NCBI RefSeq assembly: GCF_016654115.1
Contig: NZ_JAEQAZ010000014.1
Span: 1 to 64,000, forward strand
Direction: 5' to 3'
Length of the DNA stretch: 64,000 nt
Origin: Streptomyces sp. MBT53
GTDB taxonomy: Bacteria > Actinomycetota > Actinomycetes > Streptomycetales > Streptomycetaceae
Shown here: piece after piece, positions 58,992 to 64,000 of the stretch
How the letters are laid out: each line of letters begins with the position of its first letter
Position numbering within the stretch: position 1 is the first letter of the stretch
The notes under the pieces: generated by a model
Databases searched by the model: none
The model's input: only the letters and a program-made list of their open reading frames with translations
What the model was told of the DNA's origin: nothing
Translations under genes and position numbers: made by a program

Positions 58992-61184
58992 CTAGCTACG
59001 CGTCCACTGCTGGTTCCCGGCGCCGAGACCGGTCCACAGCTCGACCTTCGAGCCGTTGGCCGTCCCCGCACTGGTCACGTCGATGACCAGGCCGTTGGAA
59101 CGGTTGACTATGGTGCCGTCCACGCGGAACGCCCACTTCTGGCTGGACTTCCCGTTGCAGGCCCAGAGGATGAGCGTGGTGCCCGCGGTGGTGCCGTCGC
59201 CGTTCGCGGCCAGGCAGTTGCCGTTGACGCGGAGTTCACCGGCCGCGGTCTGCGTGATGGTCTGGTTGGCGTTGCCGGAGCAGTCGTAGATCTGGACCTG
59301 GACGCCCGTAGCGCCGTTCGGGACGTCGAGGCAGCGGCCGGAGCTGGTGCCCTTCAGGGTGAAGGTCGAGGCGGTGGGCAGCGGGTCCTGGACCAACTGC
59401 CAGTCCTGGGAGCCGTCGCTGGTGGCCGCCGCGACGGTGACGGAGCCGCCGGCGGTCGAACCGGTCATGTAGAGGCTGGTGTTGAGGACCGAGCGGAGTT
59501 TGTAGTAGCCGCTGGTCGAGGACGCGACCTGGGTCCACTGTTTGTCGGTGGCTCCGTCGTCGACCCACTGGGCCAGCTTCTGCCCCGCCGTCGCGGTACC
59601 GGTCCAGATGGCGACCGAGCGGCCACCCGCCTTGTTGAGCAGCGTGATGTTGCTGCCCTTGGCGGTGAGGTGCCAACGCTGGGTGTTGTCAGTGGAGTTG
59701 GCGGCGCTCAGGATCAGGTCGGGGATGTTCCCGGTGAGGTTGGCGTCCTGGGTCTTGCCGGACGCGGGGCTGAGGACCTGCCCGGTGAGCCGGTTGACGA
59801 GGCTGTAGTAGGCGCCGTCGGAGCGGCCGAGGTCGACCTCGGCGTACTTGACGGGGCCGACACTGGTGCCGCTCCAGGACGCCTGGAGGATGAGCACGCG
59901 TCCGGTGCCGTCGACGTACTGGAGCGTGCGGCTGTAGCCGGCCGCGATAGACGTCTTGTACTCCTTCCACGTGCCCGTGCTCGACCCGGACTCGTTCACC
60001 CAGACGTCGCCGCTGCCCGCAGCGTTGTAGACGATCCGGCCGTCCGGCATGGGGAGGAGGACCGGGCTGCCGCCGGTGGCGAGGGTGGCTCCGCCGGAGG
60101 GCACGGGCAGTGAGGTGATCGGGTTGTCCGTGGCGGAGAAGAACTTCGTCGGGTCGTCGGATATCCGGTAGCGGACGTTCGTACCGCCGCCCCAATATTC
60201 GTACGTCAGCAGCCATTTGCCGTCGGTCGTCGGGGCGATCGTCGTCATGCCGGGCCGGCCGCCGCCGATCTCCGTCTTGCCGCCGGTCATGGTCACCGTG
60301 GAGCCGGGGACATCAACTACCGGGGAACTCCAGGCGGTTGAGCTGGAGCCGTCCCACGTGCGGTGCAGGAGAACCTGGCCGCCGGAGTCCGTCGCCGTGT
60401 CGTTGGCCGGGTCGAGGGTCGGCGCACCGGTGGTGGTGCTGTAGCCGGTGTAGTCGTCCTCGTCGGAGTAGTAGGCGATGAGCTGGCCGTTGTGGGCGAG
60501 GAGATGGGGTTCCCAGACGGGGTCGACCTGGGCGGAGGTGTTGGCGGTGGAGACCCGGCCGATGCTGCCCGCGCTGCCGCCCTGCCAGCCGCCGGCGGCG
60601 ATGATGTTCTGGATGGTCCAGGTCGCGCCGTCGTCCGTGCTGGAGTACAGGGCGAGCGCCACGTCCTTGCGGTCGCCGTCACTGGTGGGCGTCCAGCTGG
60701 AGTTGGCGGCCTTCTGCTCCTGGTAGTAGTAGTCGTCGCCGGAGACGATGCTCGCGAGCAGCAGGGTGCCCGCGCTCAGGCTGCCGACGTTCTGCGGAAG
60801 AACGTAGAGATACGGGTTGGTCCAATTGCTCGTGTATTTCGCGTATTTGGAGTCGCTGGAGAGATAGGCGGGCGCTTGGACGTCGGACAGTTTCGCCCAC
60901 GTCGTGCCACTGTCGTCGCTCTTGTAGACGGGCAGTGTCTGGCCCACCGGGGCGGTCTGGTCATTCTCGAAGGTGGCCACGATCCGGCCGTCCGGCAACT
61001 GGGCCGACTTCGGGTAGAGCACACACGGGCTCTTGTTGCACGCGGCGGTGTTGGTCGCCGTATACAGATTGGCGGGACTCGGCTGATAGGCCGACGCGCT
61101 TGTCGCGGAGGCGATGGCGAATGCCACGCCTGTGCCGAAGGCTGTCGCCCACGCGAAAGCCTTTCGCACCCAGGATCTTGTCAA
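58992..61184 (-). CDS. Secreted sialidase-fold glycoside hydrolase (GH93-like) with ricin-type lectin domains
   Basis: This 730-residue exported protein has a Sec signal (RKAFAWATAFGTGVAFAIASATSASA). A propeller domain follows (about residues 35-435) with Asp-box-like SDDSGTTWAKL and DDGATWTI and the stretch WEPHLLAHNGQLIAYYSDEDD, which recalls GH93 exo-arabinanases and sialidases. Next come a trefoil-like region (about 440-580) and a ricin B-type lectin domain (about 590-730) with QxW-type repeats (QKWAF, QQWTR). It probably degrades plant polysaccharide side chains. TTG start is chosen for AAAGGA before it. A LacI operator lies inside the signal-peptide codons. Confidence 0.75.
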   Translation of the reverse strand: MTRSWVRKAFAWATAFGTGVAFAIASATSASAYQPSPANLYTATNTAACNKSPCVLYPKSAQLPDGRIVATFENDQTAPVGQTLPVYKSDDSGTTWAKLSDVQAPAYLSSDSKYAKYTSNWTNPYLYVLPQNVGSLSAGTLLLASIVSGDDYYYQEQKAANSSWTPTSDGDRKDVALALYSSTDDGATWTIQNIIAAGGWQGGSAGSIGRVSTANTSAQVDPVWEPHLLAHNGQLIAYYSDEDDYTGYSTTTGAPTLDPANDTATDSGGQVLLHRTWDGSSSTAWSSPVVDVPGSTVTMTGGKTEIGGGRPGMTTIAPTTDGKWLLTYEYWGGGTNVRYRISDDPTKFFSATDNPITSLPVPSGGATLATGGSPVLLPMPDGRIVYNAAGSGDVWVNESGSSTGTWKEYKTSIAAGYSRTLQYVDGTGRVLILQASWSGTSVGPVKYAEVDLGRSDGAYYSLVNRLTGQVLSPASGKTQDANLTGNIPDLILSAANSTDNTQRWHLTAKGSNITLLNKAGGRSVAIWTGTATAGQKLAQWVDDGATDKQWTQVASSTSGYYKLRSVLNTSLYMTGSTAGGSVTVAAATSDGSQDWQLVQDPLPTASTFTLKGTSSGRCLDVPNGATGVQVQIYDCSGNANQTITQTAAGELRVNGNCLAANGDGTTAGTTLILWACNGKSSQKWAFRVDGTIVNRSNGLVIDVTSAGTANGSKVELWTGLGAGNQQWTRS
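61153..61167. promoter_or_regulatory. LacI-type operator 3, inside the glycosidase coding start
   Basis: GCGAAAGCCTTTCGC, a perfect palindrome matching operators 1 and 2, falls inside codons about 6-11 of the secreted glycosidase. A repressor here would block elongation or form a loop with operator 4. Confidence 0.55.
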
Positions 61185-61263
61185 CGGCTTTCCTTTCACC
61201 GGGAGGGGGTCCGGGCAGGAAGCCAGTATTCGCAGCGGACATGGCAATGTCACCGCCGCGTTT

Positions 61264-61276
61264 CGAAAGTGTTTCG
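61264..61276. promoter_or_regulatory. LacI-type operator 4 (imperfect)
   Basis: CGAAAGTGTTTCG differs from the CGAAAG-N-CTTTCG consensus by one base. It is about 80 bases upstream of the secreted glycosidase and shortly after the end of the LacI gene. Confidence 0.5.
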
Positions 61277-61288
61277 CGGAATAAGGAG

Positions 61289-62329
61289 TTACGTGGTATT
61301 GACGCGTCTCCGCACGGACGTGGAAGTCCGCAGTACGAGTTCCGTCGCCAGCTCTATGCGCGGGGACACGGGCGGCCGTCCCTGGGCGAGTTCGAGGAGC
61401 ACCCGGGTCGCCTCACGGCCCAACTCCTCGAAGGGCTGGCGTACGGCGCTCAGGGGCGGGCAGGCCATCGCCGCGACGAGTGTGTCGTCGAAGGACATCA
61501 CCGCGAGGTCGTCCGGTACGGCGAGCCCGTGCTGCCGGGCCGCCTCCAGCACGCCGAGCGCCTGTGCGTCGCTGGCCGCGAAGACGGCGGTGGGCGGATC
61601 GTCGGCGTCCAGGATCTGGGCGCCGGTGGCGAGCGCCTCGGCGTAGTCGAAGTCGGTGGAGCGGACGATCGTCGGATCGTAGGCGATCCCGGCCTCCTCC
61701 AGCGCGGCCCGGTAGCCGTGCACGCGGGCGGCCCCGGCCAGGGAGTGGGAGCGGCCCGCGACCATGCCGATGCGGGTGTGGCCGAGGTCCAGCAGGTGCT
61801 GTACGGCGTCGCGGGCGCCGCTCCAGTTCGTCACGCCGATGCTGGGGATGTCCTCGGAGGGTGCGCTGAGCGGGTCGATCAGGACCACCGGGAGGCGCTG
61901 TTCGACGATGCGGCGCTGGTCCTCCTCGGACAGCATCGAGATCACGATGACGATGCCGGCGGCACCGAGCGCGACACACTGCTCCAGCCAGCCGGAGATC
62001 GAGCGGCGGCTCGTCGTGCCGGTGACCACGTCGATGCCGAGTTCTCCGGCCGCGTCCACGATGCCGCGGACCACCTCCAGCGTGTACGGCCCGGACAGGT
62101 CACGGAACACCGCGATGATCTGCCGGGGTGTCGCGGGGTCCCGCTCCCAGGGCCGGACGAAGCCGTGCCGCGCGAGGAGTTCCTCGACCCGTTCGCGGGT
62201 CCGCGCGCCGACGTCCCGGCGCCGGTGCACCACCTTGGACACCGTGCTGAGCGAGACGCCCGCCTCGGTGGCGATGCTCGTGAGGAGGCCGTACTGCGCC
62301 TCCAGTTGTCCCTTGCCGCGACCTGTCAC
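61289..62329 (-). CDS. LacI family transcriptional regulator
   Basis: This 346-residue regulator has an N-terminal LacI helix-turn-helix (SIATEAGVSLSTVSKVVHRRRDVGARTRERVEELLARHGF) and a periplasmic-binding-protein-like effector domain (IIAVFRDLSGPYTLEVVRGIVDAAGEL; SFDDTLVAAMACPPLSAVRQP). It probably represses the sugar transport/GH3 operon and the secreted glycosidase through the CGAAAG palindromes, released by an imported sugar. The start is uncertain: GTG 62329 is chosen, ATG 62374 would add 15 residues. TTGCCGCAA upstream (62395-62403) has the central CG common in LacI operators and might be autoregulatory. Confidence 0.88.
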   Translation of the reverse strand: MTGRGKGQLEAQYGLLTSIATEAGVSLSTVSKVVHRRRDVGARTRERVEELLARHGFVRPWERDPATPRQIIAVFRDLSGPYTLEVVRGIVDAAGELGIDVVTGTTSRRSISGWLEQCVALGAAGIVIVISMLSEEDQRRIVEQRLPVVLIDPLSAPSEDIPSIGVTNWSGARDAVQHLLDLGHTRIGMVAGRSHSLAGAARVHGYRAALEEAGIAYDPTIVRSTDFDYAEALATGAQILDADDPPTAVFAASDAQALGVLEAARQHGLAVPDDLAVMSFDDTLVAAMACPPLSAVRQPFEELGREATRVLLELAQGRPPVSPRIELATELVLRTSTSVRRRVNTT

Positions 62330-62455
62330 CCAATGCCCGTTCCGCTCGCCGAACACCGATGCGCCGGACCGCATCGCGTAGCTGGCCTGTAACTTTGCCG
62401 CAAGGTAACGGGGCGCGGGCCGTGGAGGCAATAGCGGTGCACGGCTCTCACGCGG

Positions 62456-63934
62456 TCACGACGCGCTGGTCACGAAGCCGTCCCTGACCTTGTCGAAGAC
62501 GGGACGGTAGGTGTCCCACTTCGCGTCCGGGGCCGAGAGGTAGATGTCGTACTCGCGATCGCCCTCCCTCCCGAAGCCGAGGTCGATGGCGCGGAACACC
62601 CGGACCCGGCCCTGGAAGGTGAACTCCCAGATCGCGGCGGGCTGTTGGCGGAAGGTGGTCTGCTGCATGCGGAGTCGGCGATAGGTGGGGTAGTTGACCT
62701 TGGTGTTGGCCTCGATGTCCGCGAAGTGCGTGCTCGGGTTGGGGCCCGCCGGGTCCACGACACCGATGGTGAGCCCGGCCAGGCCCGTCCCGTCGGTGTA
62801 GGTGACGCTCTCCGCCGACCGCTTGCCGGCCTTCCAGTCGTCCGGCACCGGGAAGGAGACACCGAGCTGCCGGTCCCGGACGAGGTGGTAGCCGTCCGGG
62901 ACGGGGGACGCGGAGGTCGTGGTCACGGGGCTGCTCGTCGCGTGCCCGGGGGTCGAGGTCGACGTCCCGTGCAGCACGAAGGCCGTGGCCGCCGCGGCGA
63001 GGGCAAGCACCCCGGCGACGATCCCCTTGCGGCCCCGGCGGCGCCCGCGACCCGTGTCTCCCGTAGGCTCCCCGGTCGTCAACTCGGGGGCGGGCGGCGG
63101 CAGTTCGGTCGTCGCCTCTCCCCACCACGCGGTCTGCAGGGCGCGCTCGGTCTGTTGTGCCGTCGGCCGCTCGTCGGGCTCCTTGATCAGGAGCGCCTCG
63201 ATCAGCGGCTCCAGGGGTCCGGCCTGCTTCATGGGTTCGAGGGGGTCCACGGCGATGGCGTACGCCGTCTCCATCGCGGTGGCCCGGCGGAACGGCGGGC
63301 GGCCCTCGACGGCCTGGTAGAGGGTGGCGCCCAGGGCCCACAGGTCGGAGGCGGTGCCGGGGGTGAGGCCGCGGATCCGCTCCGGGGCCATGTAGTGGAT
63401 GGAGCCGACCATCTCGCCGGTCTTCGTCAGGGTCGACGCCCCGTCCGTCGTGGCGATGCCGAAGTCGGTGAGGACGGTGCGGTCGCCGGTGCCGAGCAGG
63501 ACGTTGCCGGGTTTGACGTCCCGGTGCAGTACGCCGGCGGCGTGGGCCGCGCGCAGGGCGGCGACCGTGTCCAGGCCGATCCGCGCGGCCTCCTCGTGCG
63601 GGAGGGTCTGGCCGTCCTTGAGGAGGTCGGCGAGCGTCGGGCCGGGGACGTACTCCATGACGATGCAGGGGCGGCCGTCGTCGTCGACGACGTCATGGAC
63701 GACGATCACGTTCGGGTGCTGGATCCGGGCGGCGCTGCGGGCCTCGCGGCGGGTGCGCTCGTAGAGGGTGGCGAGTTCGTCGGCGGAGAGTTCCGGCCGT
63801 GCGTGGAGGCGCTTGATCGCGACCTGACGGCCGAGGACCTCGTCGTCGGCGCGCCAGACGGTGCCCATGCCGCCGCGGCCGATCTGCTCGGCCAGCCGGT
63901 AGCGCCCGGCGATGCGACGCCCTTCGTCCGACAC
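62456..63934 (-). CDS. Membrane Ser/Thr protein kinase
   Basis: This 492-residue Hanks-type kinase has the glycine loop GRGGMGTVW (about 19-27), Lys41, the catalytic HRDVKPGNVLL with Asp139, and TDFG. A proline-rich stretch, a basic stretch and a single transmembrane helix (about 304-321) follow. The extracellular C-terminal domain (about 345-492) has no PASTA repeats; LVRDRQLGVSFPVPDDW resembles other small sensor domains on Streptomyces kinases. The kinase is active by sequence. GTG is the start. It is divergently placed from nothing within the window and is separated from the LacI gene by about 126 bases. Confidence 0.92.
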   Translation of the reverse strand: MSDEGRRIAGRYRLAEQIGRGGMGTVWRADDEVLGRQVAIKRLHARPELSADELATLYERTRREARSAARIQHPNVIVVHDVVDDDGRPCIVMEYVPGPTLADLLKDGQTLPHEEAARIGLDTVAALRAAHAAGVLHRDVKPGNVLLGTGDRTVLTDFGIATTDGASTLTKTGEMVGSIHYMAPERIRGLTPGTASDLWALGATLYQAVEGRPPFRRATAMETAYAIAVDPLEPMKQAGPLEPLIEALLIKEPDERPTAQQTERALQTAWWGEATTELPPPAPELTTGEPTGDTGRGRRRGRKGIVAGVLALAAAATAFVLHGTSTSTPGHATSSPVTTTSASPVPDGYHLVRDRQLGVSFPVPDDWKAGKRSAESVTYTDGTGLAGLTIGVVDPAGPNPSTHFADIEANTKVNYPTYRRLRMQQTTFRQQPAAIWEFTFQGRVRVFRAIDLGFGREGDREYDIYLSAPDAKWDTYRPVFDKVRDGFVTSAS

Positions 63935-64000
63935 GGTGTCCTCCGCCGGTTCTGTCCCTGTTCGATTCGCCTGGTCACCATAACCGGCTCTTGTCCCGGA

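Overview
The window is a high-GC actinomycete chromosome segment, most likely Streptomyces or a close relative. The reasons are the strong G/C third-position bias, many GTG starts, 1-10 nt stop/start overlaps, several TetR regulators, PAS/GAF-SpoIIE phosphatases, a Ser/Thr kinase, a sugar ABC importer without its own ATPase, and a secreted ricin-lectin glycosidase. I see no insertion sequence, phage gene, tRNA, rRNA or CRISPR array. No gap between genes exceeds about 260 bases.

Bases 24-24484 are a catabolic island built around acyl-CoA chemistry. It holds two CoA ligases, three acyl-CoA dehydrogenases, two CaiB-family proteins (one a methylacyl-CoA racemase), two enoyl-CoA hydratases, a double-hotdog dehydratase, a thiolase, four SDR dehydrogenases, an aldehyde dehydrogenase, a cytochrome P450, a VOC protein, a luciferase-like flavoenzyme and an amidohydrolase-2 protein. 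An APH-type kinase next to a CoA ligase, together with an ACAD10/11-like dehydrogenase, suggests that 4-hydroxyacyl-CoA intermediates are phosphorylated and then isomerised. Short AT-rich palindromes around ATAC recur at the promoters of this island and mark a probable regulon. The true substrate is unknown; a terpenoid, alicyclic, steroid-like or lactone/keto acid is plausible.

Bases 24494-28423 hold two TetR genes facing an exported esterase and a deazaflavin-type reductase, each with striking palindromic operators, plus a PASTA-like lipoprotein.

Bases 28431-38399 are a complete mycofactocin locus. mftA-B-C-D-E-F lie on the minus strand, mftG is divergent, and mftR faces mftG. Downstream of mftF, in the same direction, are a two-component flavin monooxygenase (oxygenase and reductase) and a six-helix membrane protein. 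MftA ends in the diagnostic IDGMCGVY. Mycofactocin probably serves as the redox carrier for alcohol oxidation in the neighbouring catabolic island.

Bases 38396-46815 hold uncharacterised genes. Four minus-strand genes, three of them small, run into mftR. Divergent from them is a tightly coupled three-gene operon ending in a TPR-CHAT caspase-like protease with a visible His/Cys pair. This is the best candidate for an undescribed (conflict/defence-like) system.

Bases 46846-53121 hold two SpoIIE-type phosphatases, a P-loop kinase coupled to a fructosamine-kinase-like gene, a Tat-exported phospholipase C/phosphoesterase and a small conserved protein. Bases 53329-62329 form a sugar-use locus: binding protein, two permeases, a GH3 glycosidase, a secreted sialidase-fold/ricin glycosidase and a LacI regulator, linked by four CGAAAG-N-CTTTCG-type operators. 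A membrane Ser/Thr kinase closes the window.
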